Shown here: positions 24,101 to 34,576 of the stretch, in pieces
Layout: each line of letters opens with the position of its first letter
How positions within the stretch are numbered: position 1 is the stretch's first letter
NCBI GenBank assembly: GCA_035518095.1
Contig: DATIXX010000032.1
Coordinates: 25,295-89,294 of the forward strand
Length of the DNA stretch: 64,000 nt
From: Burkholderiales bacterium
Lineage (GTDB): Bacteria > Pseudomonadota > Gammaproteobacteria > Burkholderiales > JAHFRG01
Direction of reading: 5' to 3'
Position numbers and translations under genes: made by a program
Notes under the pieces: generated by a model
What the model was told of the DNA's origin: nothing
The model's database searches: none
What the model saw: only the letters and a program-made list of their open reading frames with translations

Positions 24101-25029
24101 TGAAATTAGTCTTTGCGGGCACCCCTGATTTTGCGGCGCGCGCATTAGATGAGCTGCTCCGCTTCGACTTCAAGCCGGAGTTAGTGCTCACTCGCGCAGA
24201 TCGTCCCGCCGGGCGCAGCTTGGCACCAAAGGCGAGCCCCGTGAAAGGGCTGGCGTTAAAGCACGGACTCAACTTGCTCCAACCGCAATCCCTGAAAGAA
24301 CCGGGTCTACTGGAGGTACTGAAAAAGCTTTCGCCGGACGTGATCGTGGTTGCTGCATACGGATTGATTTTCCCGAAAGCCGTATTAAGCGTGCCACGAC
24401 TGGGCTGCATCAATATCCATGCGTCGCTGTTGCCGAGATGGCGGGGCGCGGCCCCGATTCAGCACGCGCTGCTTGCGGGGGATAAGGAGACCGGCATCAG
24501 CATCATGCAAATGGACGAGGGATTGGATACCGGGCCTGTGTTAATGCAAAGCCGCATGAAGATTGCAGCAGACGACACCGCTCAGACCCTGCATGACAAA
24601 CTTGCGCAGCAAGGCGGAGAAACGATTGTCCTCGCATTACGCGGGCTCGAGCGCGGGGAACTCAGGCCGCAGCCGCAACCGCAGCATGGCGCAAGCTACG
24701 CCGGCAAACTAGAGACGGAAGATGCGCGCATCAATTGGAAAAACGAGGCGCTGCAAATTGAGCGCGCAGTACGCGCGTTCAATCCAAAACCTGGAGCTTA
24801 CACCTCGTTAGATGGTGAAACGTTGAAAATCTGGAAAGCGCGGCTGGAGCACGGTCGTCGCGGGAAACCCGGAGAAATTATCAGCATCGATGACGAAAGT
24901 TTGGTCGTTGCATGCGGAGCGGGAGCGATGCGCGTTGAGGAAGCGCAACGAGCGGGCGGCAAGCGCCTGCCGGTGCGGGAATTTCTTAAAGGGATGAGGC
25001 TGAAACCGGGTATTTGTCTCGGCGCTTGA
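24100..25029 (+). CDS. fmt: Methionyl-tRNA formyltransferase
   Basis: A 309-residue enzyme that formylates initiator Met-tRNA with 10-formyl-THF. The catalytic formyltransferase domain includes NIHASLLPRWRGAAPIQ, with the Asn/His catalytic residues, and MDEGLDTGPVL. A C-terminal OB-like domain binds tRNA and includes AFNPKPGAYT. The length is typical. It belongs to the rightward run def-fmt-htpX-rsmB-DUF4390-ntrY-ntrX. Confidence 0.97.
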   Translation: MKLVFAGTPDFAARALDELLRFDFKPELVLTRADRPAGRSLAPKASPVKGLALKHGLNLLQPQSLKEPGLLEVLKKLSPDVIVVAAYGLIFPKAVLSVPRLGCINIHASLLPRWRGAAPIQHALLAGDKETGISIMQMDEGLDTGPVLMQSRMKIAADDTAQTLHDKLAQQGGETIVLALRGLERGELRPQPQPQHGASYAGKLETEDARINWKNEALQIERAVRAFNPKPGAYTSLDGETLKIWKARLEHGRRGKPGEIISIDDESLVVACGAGAMRVEEAQRAGGKRLPVREFLKGMRLKPGICLGA

Positions 25030-25095
25030 ATTTTTTTACGAGCGGCATTATCTAATTAACGCGGGCGTCGTTGAACATGTGCTGAGGAAACATCG

Positions 25096-25947
25096 ATGTT
25101 GGGGAATTGGGTTAAAACTACGTTGCTGATGGCCGCGATCGTCGCGCTGTTCGGTGCGGTCGGACTGTTGCTGGGTGGCATCTCGTGGATGGCGGTGGCT
25201 TTGGTTTTGGGCTGCGCCATGAACCTTGCGGCTTATTGGTTCTCCGATAAAATGGTCCTCAGAATGTACCGTGCCAGGGAGGTAGATGAACACCGCGCGC
25301 CGCAGCTTTACAGGATGGTGCGTGAACTTACGCAAAGCGCGCAGCTTCCGATGCCGAAGGTGTACGTGATCGATGAAACGCAACCTAACGCCTTTGCCAC
25401 CGGTCGCAATCCAGAACATGCCGCGGTAGCCGCCACATCCGGAATCTTGCAATTACTTACCCCACGTGAGCTGCGGGGTGTGCTGGCCCACGAGCTGTCG
25501 CACGTGAAGCACCGCGATATTCTTATTTCGACTATTTCGGCAACTATCGCCGGCGCGATCTCCTCCATAGCGCAAGTGGGCCTGCTGTTTGGAGGCAGCA
25601 ACCAGAATGAGCGCAATGTGCATCCTCTGGTAGCCCTGCTCGTACTGATCGTGGCGCCGCTCGCCGCGATGTTGATACAACTTGCGATTTCCCGGTCACG
25701 TGAATTCGACGCGGACCGCGGCGGCGCCGAAGTCTCGGGAGATCCACAGGCTTTGGCCTCCGCGTTGGAGAAAATCGAACGCTACGCACGAGGCCAACCG
25801 ATGCCAACAGCGGAATTGCATCCCGAGACGGCGCAAATGATGATCATCAACCCGCTCTCCGGTGGCGGCGTAAAGGGGCTATTTAGCACCCATCCGTCAA
25901 CTCAGGAACGCATCGCGCGTCTTTTGGCTATGGCGAACAAAGCATAG
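25096..25947 (+). CDS. htpX: Membrane zinc metalloprotease HtpX
   Basis: A 283-residue inner-membrane protease of the M48B family that degrades misfolded membrane proteins. Two N-terminal membrane helices precede the zinc motif [12 protein letters not shown] (HEXXH). Two further hydrophobic segments follow, then the third zinc ligand in [15 protein letters not shown]. It has an ATG start and is 66 bp after fmt. The active-site residues are intact. Confidence 0.95.
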   Translation: MLGNWVKTTLLMAAIVALFGAVGLLLGGISWMAVALVLGCAMNLAAYWFSDKMVLRMYRAREVDEHRAPQLYRMVRELTQSAQLPMPKVYVIDETQPNAFATGRNPEHAAVAATSGILQLLTPRELRGVLAHELSHVKHRDILISTISATIAGAISSIAQVGLLFGGSNQNERNVHPLVALLVLIVAPLAAMLIQLAISRSREFDADRGGAEVSGDPQALASALEKIERYARGQPMPTAELHPETAQMMIINPLSGGGVKGLFSTHPSTQERIARLLAMANKA

Positions 25948-25967
25948 ATCGCCCCCTGGCGGATGCG

Positions 25968-27227
25968 ATGGTCGAAATACAGCGCTTGGCCAGCCTCGCG
26001 GTGCACCAGACTTTGGCCGGGCGGAATCTGTCGCAAGTCCTCTCTTCCTTGTGGCAACGCCAGCAAAACTTGAGCCCGCAGCAACGCGCCGCTATTCAAG
26101 ACTTGAGCTACGGTACACTGCGGTTCTATGGGGGGTTGCAAGCGCTTGTTGAACATCTGCTGGATAAGCCGCTACGTGATCAGCAGCTGCGCGCATTGAT
26201 TTTGGTTGGATTGTACCAGCTGCAACACACCAGAGCCGCGCCGTATGCAGTCGTGGACCATGCGGTGAAGACCGCAGCGACGCTCCATCACAGGCGCGCG
26301 ATGGGGCTGGTGAACGCCGTATTGCGCAACTTCCTGCGCAAACGGGAAACCCTTCAGGCGCTGGCCGCAGCCGATGAGGTCGGCCGATATTCGCATCCAC
26401 AATGGTGGATAGACAAACTCAAAGCGCAATTTCCGCGCGACTACGACGCAATTCTAACAGCTTCCAACCTCCACCCCCCGATGACGCTGCGGGTTAACCG
26501 CCGCGCCATTGCAAAGCGCGACTACCAAATGCTGCTGAAAAATGCCGGTATCGAAGCGCAAGACCTTGGCGGCGAAGCGCTGCTGCTCAAGCACGCCATT
26601 GCGGTCGCGAATCTCCCCGGTTTTGCCGAAGGCATGGTTACGGTTCAGGATGCCGCAGCGCAGTTGGCTGCGCCGCTGCTGGACGTACAACCGGGAATGC
26701 AAGTTCTTGACGCGTGTGCCGCCCCAGGCGGCAAGGCTACGCACATACTCGAATTGGCGGACGTTCAGCTTACTGTGCTGGACAATGACCCGGAGCGATT
26801 GCGGCGCGTTGAGGAGAATTTGCGAAGATTGAAGCTTGAAGCTCGTGTTATCTGCGGCGACGCCGCGAATCCTTCAAGTTGGTGCAAGGGTAAACTTTTC
26901 CAGCGCATCCTCGCGGATGTTCCTTGTTCGGCGTCAGGTGTCGCGCGCCGTCACCCTGACATCAAGTGGTTGAGACGCGAGACCGACATCGCGCAGTACG
27001 CCGCCGTCCAGCGGCGCATGTTGGATGCATTGTGGCAATGCCTGGATATAGGTGGTAAATTGCTGTATGTTACATGCTCGGTTTTCGCCGAAGAAAATGG
27101 CCGGCAAGTCGACGCATTTCTGGAACGCCACCGCAACTCCGAGCTTCTGCCGCTCAACGCGCAAAGTCAATTGCTACCCGATAGCCAGCATGATGGTTTC
27201 TTCTACGCCCTGCTCCGCAAGAATTAG
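25968..27227 (+). CDS. rsmB: 16S rRNA (cytosine-C5)-methyltransferase RsmB
   Basis: A 419-residue enzyme that makes m5C967 in 16S rRNA. An N-terminal NusB-like RNA-binding domain (about residues 1-140) is followed by the Fmu catalytic domain. The SAM motif is DACAAPGGKATH, and two conserved cysteine motifs follow: ADVPCSASGVARRHPDIKW and LLYVTCSVFAEEN. It starts 20 bp after htpX and its last bases may overlap the start of the next gene. Confidence 0.95.
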   Translation: MVEIQRLASLAVHQTLAGRNLSQVLSSLWQRQQNLSPQQRAAIQDLSYGTLRFYGGLQALVEHLLDKPLRDQQLRALILVGLYQLQHTRAAPYAVVDHAVKTAATLHHRRAMGLVNAVLRNFLRKRETLQALAAADEVGRYSHPQWWIDKLKAQFPRDYDAILTASNLHPPMTLRVNRRAIAKRDYQMLLKNAGIEAQDLGGEALLLKHAIAVANLPGFAEGMVTVQDAAAQLAAPLLDVQPGMQVLDACAAPGGKATHILELADVQLTVLDNDPERLRRVEENLRRLKLEARVICGDAANPSSWCKGKLFQRILADVPCSASGVARRHPDIKWLRRETDIAQYAAVQRRMLDALWQCLDIGGKLLYVTCSVFAEENGRQVDAFLERHRNSELLPLNAQSQLLPDSQHDGFFYALLRKN

Positions 27228-27234
27228 ACCGTTA

Positions 27235-27795
27235 TTGATTTTGCGGCGCTGGAGCAGGATTACCTGCGCGGTCGTGTTCTGGCTTGCTTTAGCTCCGGGG
27301 AGCTTGTTTGCCGAAGGCATCCAGGTGCGCAGCGCGCAGCTAGACGTGGATTCGGATGGCTACCGGCTTAACGCCGAGTTCGATATCAATTTGACCAACA
27401 CTCTGGAAGACGCGCTCAATAAAGGAGTGGCATTGTATTTCGTCACCGAGTTCGAATTGGTGCACCCGCGATGGTATTGGTTCGATAAAAAAGTGGTAGA
27501 GCTGCATCAGCAATTCAAGCTGAGTTATAACGCGCTTACCAGGCAGTATCGCTTGAGTGCAGGGTCGCTGTTCCAGAATTACGCCACCCTGGGCGAAGCG
27601 GTGGATGTGATGAGTCAGATGCATGACCGTCTGGTGGCGGATAAGGATGCGCTCCAAAAAAACCAGAAATATACTGCTGCGTTGCGCATGAAACTCGATC
27701 TGTCACAGCTGCCGAAGCCATTTCAGGTGAATGCGCTGGCGTCGGATGATTGGTCCTTAAGCTCAGACTGGTACCGCTGGGAGGTTACGCCGTGA
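27235..27795 (+). CDS. Secreted DUF4390-family protein
   Basis: A small exported protein of about 186 residues from the TTG at 27235. The N-terminus RRWSRITCAVVFWLALAPGSLFA is a clear signal sequence (quoted in two parts: RRWSRITCAVV and FWLALAPGSLFA). The mature part is rich in beta-strand patterns and contains YFVTEFELVHPRWYWFDKK, typical of the DUF4390 family found between rsmB and ntrY in betaproteobacteria. In-frame ATGs at 27190 and 27193 inside the rsmB end are possible alternative starts. The function is unknown; its constant place before ntrYX suggests a periplasmic role tied to that sensor, which is inference. Confidence 0.75.
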   Translation: MILRRWSRITCAVVFWLALAPGSLFAEGIQVRSAQLDVDSDGYRLNAEFDINLTNTLEDALNKGVALYFVTEFELVHPRWYWFDKKVVELHQQFKLSYNALTRQYRLSAGSLFQNYATLGEAVDVMSQMHDRLVADKDALQKNQKYTAALRMKLDLSQLPKPFQVNALASDDWSLSSDWYRWEVTP

Positions 27796-27808
27796 GCGGG
27801 GGCGAGAC

Positions 27809-29932
27809 ATGAAATACTTCCTGATCCTGTGTCTAGGCTTAGGTGCAGTCTTTCTGTTCTTGCTGTCCACGGCCAGCGCGAACACCGCTTTGTTTGCCCG
27901 GAATTACCCGTTGCTGCTGGCATTAAACGGGGTCATGGCGCTGTGTTTGTTGGGCTTGGTGGTTTATCAATTGTCAGTGCTGCGCAAGAAGCTTGCGGCC
28001 CGCGTATTCGGTTCCAAGCTTACGTTGCGCCTCGTGCTGTTCTTCTCGCTGATGGCGGTACTGCCCGGTGCCCTGGTTTACGGTGTGTCGGTTCAGTTTC
28101 TGGCGAAGAGCATCGAGTCTTGGTTCGATGTGCGCGTGGACAAGGCGCTGGAAGGCGGCTTGAGTCTGGGCCGCACCACGCTTGACAACATGCTCAAGGA
28201 CCTGAGCAAGAAAGCGGACACGGCAGCGTTATCGCTATCCGAAGTTCCTGCGGCCGAGCGCCTTACCGCGATTAACAATTTGCGCGAGCAGCTTGGCGTA
28301 CAGGAAGCTACATTGTTCACCCAGCGCGGCAATATAATCGCTTTTTCCACGAGCGAGCGCAATGTGTTAATGCCGGATTTGCCGAACACCGTTTTACTGA
28401 AGCAGCTTCGCCAGCAGCAATCGTACAGTAGTATTGATACGATTCCAGGCAAAGGCCTTTTTCTGCGTGTGGTGGTACCGGTGAATGTGTTAAGCCTGAA
28501 CGACGACATGCGCGTGTTGCAGCTGCTACAACCCGTGCCCCAGCAATTGGCGCGAGATGCTGAGACGGTGCAATCGGTATATCGCGATTACCAGGAACTT
28601 TCCCTGTCCCGCCTTGGATTAAAGCGGCTCTATGCTTTGACGTTGACGCTTACGCTGCTGCTTGCTTGGCTCTCGGCCCTGGCGCTGGCGTTTCTCATTA
28701 GTGAGCGCTTAAGCGCTCCGCTTGAAGTTTTAGCTGAAGGTACGCGCGCAGTCGCGCAAGGCGATTTCAGTCAACGGGCCCAAGTAAAAAGCCGCGATGA
28801 ACTCGGCATATTGATGCAGTCGTTCAACGATATGACACAACAATTATCGGAAGCAAGAGCCACAGCGGAACGCCATCAGGAACAACTGCAAACGGCCAAG
28901 GCCTACCTGGAGAGCGTCCTCGCCAATTTATCCGCAGGTGTACTGGCCTTTGACGAGGATTTTAGGCTGCGTTCGGCAAACCTCAGCGCGGCCCACATAC
29001 TCGAGACCGAATTTTCAACGTTGCGCGGGTCCAGCCTTGAGGAATGGCGTGCAGCAAACGTCGCACTGCACGGCCTGAGCGAGCAGATTTTATCTTCGTT
29101 TAGGCAATCGTCTGCCGACGAATGGGAGAAACAGGTAGAATACTCGGGAAAATCCGGCACGCGCATGCTTTTGTTGCGCGGCAGCAACCTTTCGCGCGCG
29201 GGGCAATCCGGTTATGTGGTGGTGTTCGATGACGTCACTCATCTATTGCAGGCGCAGCGCGATGCAGCCTGGGGCGAAGTGGCGCGCCGATTGGCGCACG
29301 AGATTAAAAATCCGCTTACGCCCATTCAGCTCTCTGCCGAAAGGCTCAAGCATAAGCTGGCAGATAAGCTTGATAAACCGGATCTGGATATTTTGAAACG
29401 TTCAACCCAAACGATTATCAGCGAGGTAGCGGCGATGCAAAATATGGTGGATGCTTTCAGTGACTACGCGCGCACCTCGGAGTCCCGATTGCAATCTATC
29501 GATCTTAATAATCTGCTGCGCGAAGTGCTTGCGCTTTACGAATCGCCGGCATTCACCATCAAGCTTGAACTTGCACCCCAGCTGCCACGCATCATGGGCG
29601 ACAGGACACAACTCCGCCAGGTTATTCATAATTTATTGCAGAACGCCCAGGACGCGCTGGCGGATGTGCCCAGACCGAGCATCGTGGTGCGAACCGAAGC
29701 GCAAAGAAACCATATACAGCTCAGCGTTCAAGATAATGGCAGCGGATTTCCTGAACAGCTGATGACGCGGCTGTTCGAGCCGTATGTGACCAGCAAGCCT
29801 AAGGGCACCGGCTTGGGACTGGCTATCGTTAAACGAATTGTGGACGAACACAGCGGCATCATCCACGTCGAAAATGTTAAACCGCATGGTGCCTGCGTCA
29901 GCATTTCGTTGCCGCTGGCACGCGCCGCGTAG
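27809..29932 (+). CDS. NtrY-type membrane sensor histidine kinase
   Basis: A 707-residue sensor kinase. Three N-terminal hydrophobic segments, a periplasmic region of about 180 residues and another membrane helix are followed by a HAMP domain with LAEGTRAVAQGDFSQRA. A PAS-like domain (about 370-470) comes next, then the HisKA domain with the phospho-accepting His497 in LAHEIKNPLTPIQ. The ATPase has the N box NLLQNAQDAL and the G boxes DNGSGFPEQL and KGTGLGLAIVK. This layout is that of NtrY, which responds to nitrogen, redox or envelope cues depending on species. It starts 13 bp after the DUF4390 gene, and its partner regulator follows by 10 bp. Confidence 0.9.
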   Translation: MKYFLILCLGLGAVFLFLLSTASANTALFARNYPLLLALNGVMALCLLGLVVYQLSVLRKKLAARVFGSKLTLRLVLFFSLMAVLPGALVYGVSVQFLAKSIESWFDVRVDKALEGGLSLGRTTLDNMLKDLSKKADTAALSLSEVPAAERLTAINNLREQLGVQEATLFTQRGNIIAFSTSERNVLMPDLPNTVLLKQLRQQQSYSSIDTIPGKGLFLRVVVPVNVLSLNDDMRVLQLLQPVPQQLARDAETVQSVYRDYQELSLSRLGLKRLYALTLTLTLLLAWLSALALAFLISERLSAPLEVLAEGTRAVAQGDFSQRAQVKSRDELGILMQSFNDMTQQLSEARATAERHQEQLQTAKAYLESVLANLSAGVLAFDEDFRLRSANLSAAHILETEFSTLRGSSLEEWRAANVALHGLSEQILSSFRQSSADEWEKQVEYSGKSGTRMLLLRGSNLSRAGQSGYVVVFDDVTHLLQAQRDAAWGEVARRLAHEIKNPLTPIQLSAERLKHKLADKLDKPDLDILKRSTQTIISEVAAMQNMVDAFSDYARTSESRLQSIDLNNLLREVLALYESPAFTIKLELAPQLPRIMGDRTQLRQVIHNLLQNAQDALADVPRPSIVVRTEAQRNHIQLSVQDNGSGFPEQLMTRLFEPYVTSKPKGTGLGLAIVKRIVDEHSGIIHVENVKPHGACVSISLPLARAA

Positions 29933-29942
29933 AAGACAATAA

Positions 29943-31211
29943 ATGGCAACGAACCAGATCTTAGTCGTAGACGACGAAGTAGGCATTCGCGAACTGCTTT
30001 CTGAAATCCTTGAGGACGAAGGTTATCAGGTGAGGCTTGCCGAAAACGCCAGTCAGGCGCGCGCGCGGCGCATGGAAATGCGTCCTGACCTGGTGCTACT
30101 TGATATTTGGATGCCTGATACTGATGGCATCACGCTTCTCAAGGAATGGGCGAGCAACGGACTGCTCACCATGCCGGTCGTCATGATGTCGGGTCACGGC
30201 ACCATCGAGACCGCCGTAGAAGCGACTCGCATCGGCGCGGTTGATTTCCTGGAAAAACCCATCGCGATGCAAAAGCTTCTAAGTACAGTTGGACAAGCGC
30301 TCAGGCGCGGCACCATTCATACCCAGCAACTGCTTTCGCTGGCAAGCCTTGGCAAGTCGCCGCAAATCGCTGAGCTCAAAAAACGCATGGAGCAAATCGC
30401 CAATCTCAATTTACCGCTGTTGCTGGTTGGCGAAGTGGGCTGCGGAGTGGAACTGTGCGCACGCTTCCTGCATGAGCCCAACACACAATGGGTTAACCCT
30501 GAAAATAACGCTCAACTCGTCGGTGCGCCATTGGATCTGCTGCAGCAGGCGCACGACGGCTTACTGTTCTTAAGCGAGATAGGAAATCTTAGCCGGCAAG
30601 AGCAAAAAGGCTTGATGTTTCTTGTCAGCAAGCTCGGGAAGTACAACGTACGGCTGGTGTGCGCCACGTCAAAACCGTTGCCGCAGTTGGTGAGCCAGGG
30701 CTTGTTCGATGGCAGCCTGTATCAACTGCTGAGCGTCCTCACCCTTGGCGTGCCCAGTTTGCGGGAGCACCGCGAGGACATCCCCGATCTTGCAAGACTC
30801 ATGCTGTCGCGATGTGTCGAAGCCGGTGAAGCACCGTTGCGTGAATTCAGTACTTCAGCACTCAACGCATTGCGCAACTACTCTTGGCCGGGCAACTTGA
30901 TCCAGTTGGAAAACGCCGTAAAGACTTTGGCGCTAACTTCGCTTGAAAAAGAGATTAGCGTCGATGAAGTCAATCGAGTCCTGTCGCAATTTGACATTGA
31001 ACCGCAGGTTGCAGACCACGCGCTGCCACTCGACGTCGGTTTGCGCGAGGCGCGGGATGCATTTGAGCGCGTCTACTTCAGGCACCACATTAACAAAGAG
31101 CGAGGCAATATGAGCCGGATTGCTGAAAAAGTCGGACTGGAGCGGACACACTTGTATCGCAAGCTGAAACAACTCGGAATCAAGATGGGAAGGCGCAATC
31201 ACGAACAATAA
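29943..31211 (+). CDS. NtrX-like response regulator with degenerate AAA+ domain
   Basis: A 422-residue regulator: receiver domain (about 1-120) with the phosphorylation Asp in LVLLDIWMPDTDG, a central AAA+-like domain (about 135-350), and a C-terminal Fis-type helix-turn-helix that includes MSRIAEKVGLERTHLYRKLKQLG. The central domain is broken as an ATPase. The Walker A position reads GEVGCGVE (163-170) where the family has GESGTGKE. The Walker B position reads LLFLSEIG (207-214) where LFLDEIG is expected. Only 36 residues separate them, leaving no room for the sigma54-contacting GAFTGA loop. It therefore probably cannot activate sigma54 promoters and more likely binds DNA as a sigma70-type regulator or repressor. 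It pairs with the kinase immediately upstream. Confidence 0.88.
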   Translation: MATNQILVVDDEVGIRELLSEILEDEGYQVRLAENASQARARRMEMRPDLVLLDIWMPDTDGITLLKEWASNGLLTMPVVMMSGHGTIETAVEATRIGAVDFLEKPIAMQKLLSTVGQALRRGTIHTQQLLSLASLGKSPQIAELKKRMEQIANLNLPLLLVGEVGCGVELCARFLHEPNTQWVNPENNAQLVGAPLDLLQQAHDGLLFLSEIGNLSRQEQKGLMFLVSKLGKYNVRLVCATSKPLPQLVSQGLFDGSLYQLLSVLTLGVPSLREHREDIPDLARLMLSRCVEAGEAPLREFSTSALNALRNYSWPGNLIQLENAVKTLALTSLEKEISVDEVNRVLSQFDIEPQVADHALPLDVGLREARDAFERVYFRHHINKERGNMSRIAEKVGLERTHLYRKLKQLGIKMGRRNHEQ

Positions 31212-31380
31212 ATCATTGCCAAGCCTGGCTCTACCTCAGTAACGTTCCATTATAATTGCGGTACGGATATTCAATTTCTGGCACGTGCGGTTTGGATGAT
31301 GTTCTTGAATCCGCCCCGTGTCTGGAAGCAATTGCGATTTTCCGGTGCACCGGCTGAGCTGCTATGTTCGAGGTTCTAAA

Positions 31381-33378
31381 ATGGCAAAACGCAAGGATCT
31401 GACCAACGCCATACGCGCACTGGCAATGGACGCCGTTCAGAAAGCAAATTCCGGTCATCCGGGAATGCCGATGGGAATGGCGGAAATCGCCGAAGTATTG
31501 TGGAACCACCATTTGCGATATAACCCGTCCAATCCCAACTGGCCGGACCGCGACCGATTTGTGCTTTCCAACGGCCACGGGTCAATGCTTCAATACGCGC
31601 TCCTGCACCTTACCGGCTTCGACCTGCCTATGGAGGAACTGAAACGTTTTCGGCAACTTCATTCGAAGACACCCGGGCACCCCGAATACGGGTGTACCGT
31701 GGGGATCGAAACCACGACCGGTCCCCTTGGCCAAGGGCTTGCCAATGCCGTGGGAATGGCCATTGCGGAAAAGGTACTTGCCGCTCGTTTTAACCGTCCC
31801 GAATTCGACATCGTTAATCACCATACTTATGTATTTTGTGGCGATGGTTGCCTGATGGAAGGCATTTCACATGAAGCATGCTCCCTTGCCGGCACCCTGG
31901 GACTCAACAAGCTAATTGCGTTTTACGATGACAATGGAATTTCCATTGATGGTCAGGTAAAAGGCTGGTTTACAGACGACACGCCGAAACGCTTCGAGGC
32001 TTACGGCTGGCATGTCATTCGCAATGTCGACGGTTACGATAGCGCGGCGCTGGATGTGGCAATCCGGGCTGCCCTGCAGATCGGTGACAAGCCGACCCTG
32101 ATATGTTGCAAGACGGTAATCGGGAAAGGCGCGCCGCACAAGCAGGGTACGCACGAGGCGCACGGCGCGGCTTTAGGCGAAGCGGAAGTGGCGGCGACCC
32201 GCGCCAATATCGGCTGGAACTATCCGCCGTTTGAAATCCCAAGAGAGGTATACGAGGGCTGGGATGCCCGCAGCCGGGGCGCCACGCTTGAAGCGGATTG
32301 GAGGCGTAAGTTTGGCGAGTTTGCGAAGAAATTCCCACTTGAAGCCGCCGAGTTTCAGCGTCGCGTTGATAGCGAACTTCCCGCCGATTGGCGCGAGCAT
32401 GTGCAGCAGCTCATTTCCAAAGTGAATGAAAAATCGGAGAGCATTGCCACCCGCAAAGCTTCGCAAAATGCAATTGAAGGCTTGGCGCCGCTGCTACCCG
32501 AGTTAATCGGTGGCTCCGCGGACCTCACCGGCTCGAATCTCACACTGTGGTCGGGTTCCAAAGCAATCGATAAAAACAGCGGCGGCAACTACATTTACTA
32601 CGGTGTACGCGAGTTCGGCATGACGGCCATTGTGACAGGATTGGCTCTTCACGGCGGCCTGATCCCCTTTGCCGGGACATTTCTCATATTTTCTGATTAT
32701 GCACGCAACGCGCTGCGCATGGCGGCGCTGATAGGAATTCGCGCGATTTATGTCTTTACGCATGATTCCATCGGTCTGGGCGAAGACGGGCCAACGCATC
32801 AGGCTGTGGAGCAGGCGGCTACGCTGCGCTATATACCCAACATGGATGTATGGCGTCCTTGCGACACGGTGGAGTCTGTGGTTGCGTGGGCGCAGGCTAT
32901 AGAGCGCAAAAGCGGACCGTCGAGTTTGTTGTTCACGCGTCAAAACGTACCTTTTCTAAAGCGCGATGCGATGACTATTGCAAACATCGCAAAGGGAGGC
33001 TACATCCTTGCGGAAGCCTCGGCCGGCGATCCGCACGCGGTAATTATCGCGACGGGGTCGGAAGTGGCGCTGGCGATGGCGGCACAAAAAACGCTTGCTA
33101 AAGAAGGTATCCCGGTGCGTGTAGTGTCAATGCCATGCACTTCGGTATTCGACCGCCAGGATGAGGCTTTTAAGTCTCTGGTTTTGCCCGCCGGAGTGGC
33201 GCGCGTGGCCGTCGAAGCCGGCGTCACCGATTTCTGGCGCAAATATGTCGGGTTGCAGGGCGCAGTGGTGGGAATAGACCGCTTTGGCGAGTCTGCTCCC
33301 GCTGCAGATTTGTTCAAATACTTCGGATTTACAGTGGAAAATGTGGTAAAAGCTGTGCGCAATGTCGTAAAGACTTGA
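31381..33378 (+). CDS. tkt: Transketolase
   Basis: A 665-residue thiamine-diphosphate enzyme that moves two-carbon units between sugar phosphates in the Calvin and pentose-phosphate cycles. The TPP motif begins [13 protein letters not shown], and the substrate site has [14 protein letters not shown]. The pyrimidine domain has the catalytic region [10 protein letters not shown]. The ATG at 31381 (MAKRKDL) was preferred to an upstream in-frame start at 31318, as it matches the family N-terminus and has GAGG 9 bp upstream. It opens the cluster tkt-gap-pgk-pyk-fba. A perfect TATAAT at 31251-31256 may be its -10 element, but no good -35 is seen. Confidence 0.96.
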   Translation: MAKRKDLTNAIRALAMDAVQKANSGHPGMPMGMAEIAEVLWNHHLRYNPSNPNWPDRDRFVLSNGHGSMLQYALLHLTGFDLPMEELKRFRQLHSKTPGHPEYGCTVGIETTTGPLGQGLANAVGMAIAEKVLAARFNRPEFDIVNHHTYVFCGDGCLMEGISHEACSLAGTLGLNKLIAFYDDNGISIDGQVKGWFTDDTPKRFEAYGWHVIRNVDGYDSAALDVAIRAALQIGDKPTLICCKTVIGKGAPHKQGTHEAHGAALGEAEVAATRANIGWNYPPFEIPREVYEGWDARSRGATLEADWRRKFGEFAKKFPLEAAEFQRRVDSELPADWREHVQQLISKVNEKSESIATRKASQNAIEGLAPLLPELIGGSADLTGSNLTLWSGSKAIDKNSGGNYIYYGVREFGMTAIVTGLALHGGLIPFAGTFLIFSDYARNALRMAALIGIRAIYVFTHDSIGLGEDGPTHQAVEQAATLRYIPNMDVWRPCDTVESVVAWAQAIERKSGPSSLLFTRQNVPFLKRDAMTIANIAKGGYILAEASAGDPHAVIIATGSEVALAMAAQKTLAKEGIPVRVVSMPCTSVFDRQDEAFKSLVLPAGVARVAVEAGVTDFWRKYVGLQGAVVGIDRFGESAPAADLFKYFGFTVENVVKAVRNVVKT

Positions 33379-33555
33379 CGTTGGTCAAATGCAATCGCGG
33401 GTTGACGCGGTAAGCTGTAAGGGAGGCTTGCGGGTAGCCGGTCAAGTCGGTTCTAAGACGTGGCGAGATCGCCAAAAAGTTTTGCTTAAAGTTACTTACG
33501 CCCGGTTCAAGCGCCCGCTGTAAAAATTATTGATTTTATTCCTGGAGCAGAAACA

Positions 33556-34569
33556 ATGGCTATTCGCATCGCTGTTAACGGTTATGGACGCATCGGACGC
33601 AACATTTTGCGCGCTCTCTATGAATCGGGGCGTAACAAGGAAATTGCCATCGTTGCTATCAACGACCTTGGAAACGCCGAAACCAATGCCCATCTTACCC
33701 GTTATGACACGGTACACGGGCGATTTCGGGGCAGCGTTGAAGTGGAAAACGACGCTATGATCGTCAATGGCGACCGCATCAACGTGCTAGCCGTGCGCAA
33801 CCCTGCGGAACTGCCTTGGAAGGAACTCGGTGTAGATGTAGTACACGAATGCACCGGTCTTTTCAACAGCAAGGAGAAGGCCGCGGGGCATATAAAAGCC
33901 GGCGCAAAAAAAGTCCTTATTTCCGCTCCGGGGGGCAAGGATGTCGATGCTACCGTGGTCTACGGAGTCAACCATAGAAATCTGAAAGCTTCTCACACGG
34001 TAATTTCAAATGCATCGTGCACCACAAATTGTCTTGCGCCGCTTGCCAAAGTTCTGCACGAGAAAATCGGAATTGTCAGTGGTCTGATGACCACAGTGCA
34101 CGCGTATACCAACGACCAGGTGTTGATCGACGTCTATCACAAGGACCTGCGGCGCGGCCGTTCTGCCACTATGTCCATGATCCCAACCAAAACCGGTGCC
34201 GCTTCGGCGCTAGGCCTAGTGTTGCCGGAGCTTGACGGTAAGTTCGACGGCTTCGCAGTGCGCGTACCAACCATCAATGTATCATTGGTGGATTTGAGCT
34301 TTATCGCGAAACGCCCGACGACGGTTGAAGAAGTAAATGCGGTGATGAAGCAGGCATCAGAGGGAGAATTAAAAAGCATCATCGACTACAGCGACGAGCC
34401 GCTGGTTTCGATCGATTTCAATCATCATTCCGCTTCCTCGATCTTCGACGCGTCACTTACCAAAGTAACTGGGGGCACACTTGTGAAAGTGCTGTCCTGG
34501 TATGACAACGAGTGGGGGTTTAGCAACCGCATGCTGGATGTGACGGTTGCATGGATGAACGCAAGATAA
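33556..34569 (+). CDS. gap: Glyceraldehyde-3-phosphate dehydrogenase
   Basis: A 337-residue enzyme of glycolysis and the Calvin cycle. The N-terminal NAD fold begins [16 protein letters not shown]. The catalytic Cys155 is in [15 protein letters not shown], with the catalytic His further on in [13 protein letters not shown] and its neighbours. The first coenzyme strand is followed by INDLGN, seen in NAD-preferring forms, though dual use cannot be ruled out. It lies 177 bp after tkt and 7 bp before pgk. The 177-bp gap may hold its own promoter, and none is clear. Confidence 0.96.
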   Translation: MAIRIAVNGYGRIGRNILRALYESGRNKEIAIVAINDLGNAETNAHLTRYDTVHGRFRGSVEVENDAMIVNGDRINVLAVRNPAELPWKELGVDVVHECTGLFNSKEKAAGHIKAGAKKVLISAPGGKDVDATVVYGVNHRNLKASHTVISNASCTTNCLAPLAKVLHEKIGIVSGLMTTVHAYTNDQVLIDVYHKDLRRGRSATMSMIPTKTGAASALGLVLPELDGKFDGFAVRVPTINVSLVDLSFIAKRPTTVEEVNAVMKQASEGELKSIIDYSDEPLVSIDFNHHSASSIFDASLTKVTGGTLVKVLSWYDNEWGFSNRMLDVTVAWMNAR

Positions 34570-34576
34570 TCCGGCC

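Noticed and set aside
25460..25705. CACGTGA-containing sequences inside htpX, considered as extra parS sites
   Set aside because: They share only the central CACGTG core; the flanking bases do not match parS, and both are in conserved coding sequence.
33461..33479. Inverted repeat TGGCGAGATCGCCA between tkt and gap, considered as a terminator
   Set aside because: The stem is only 5-6 bp with a 2-4 base loop, and it is followed by A residues rather than T residues on the plus strand, with no T run on the minus strand side either.
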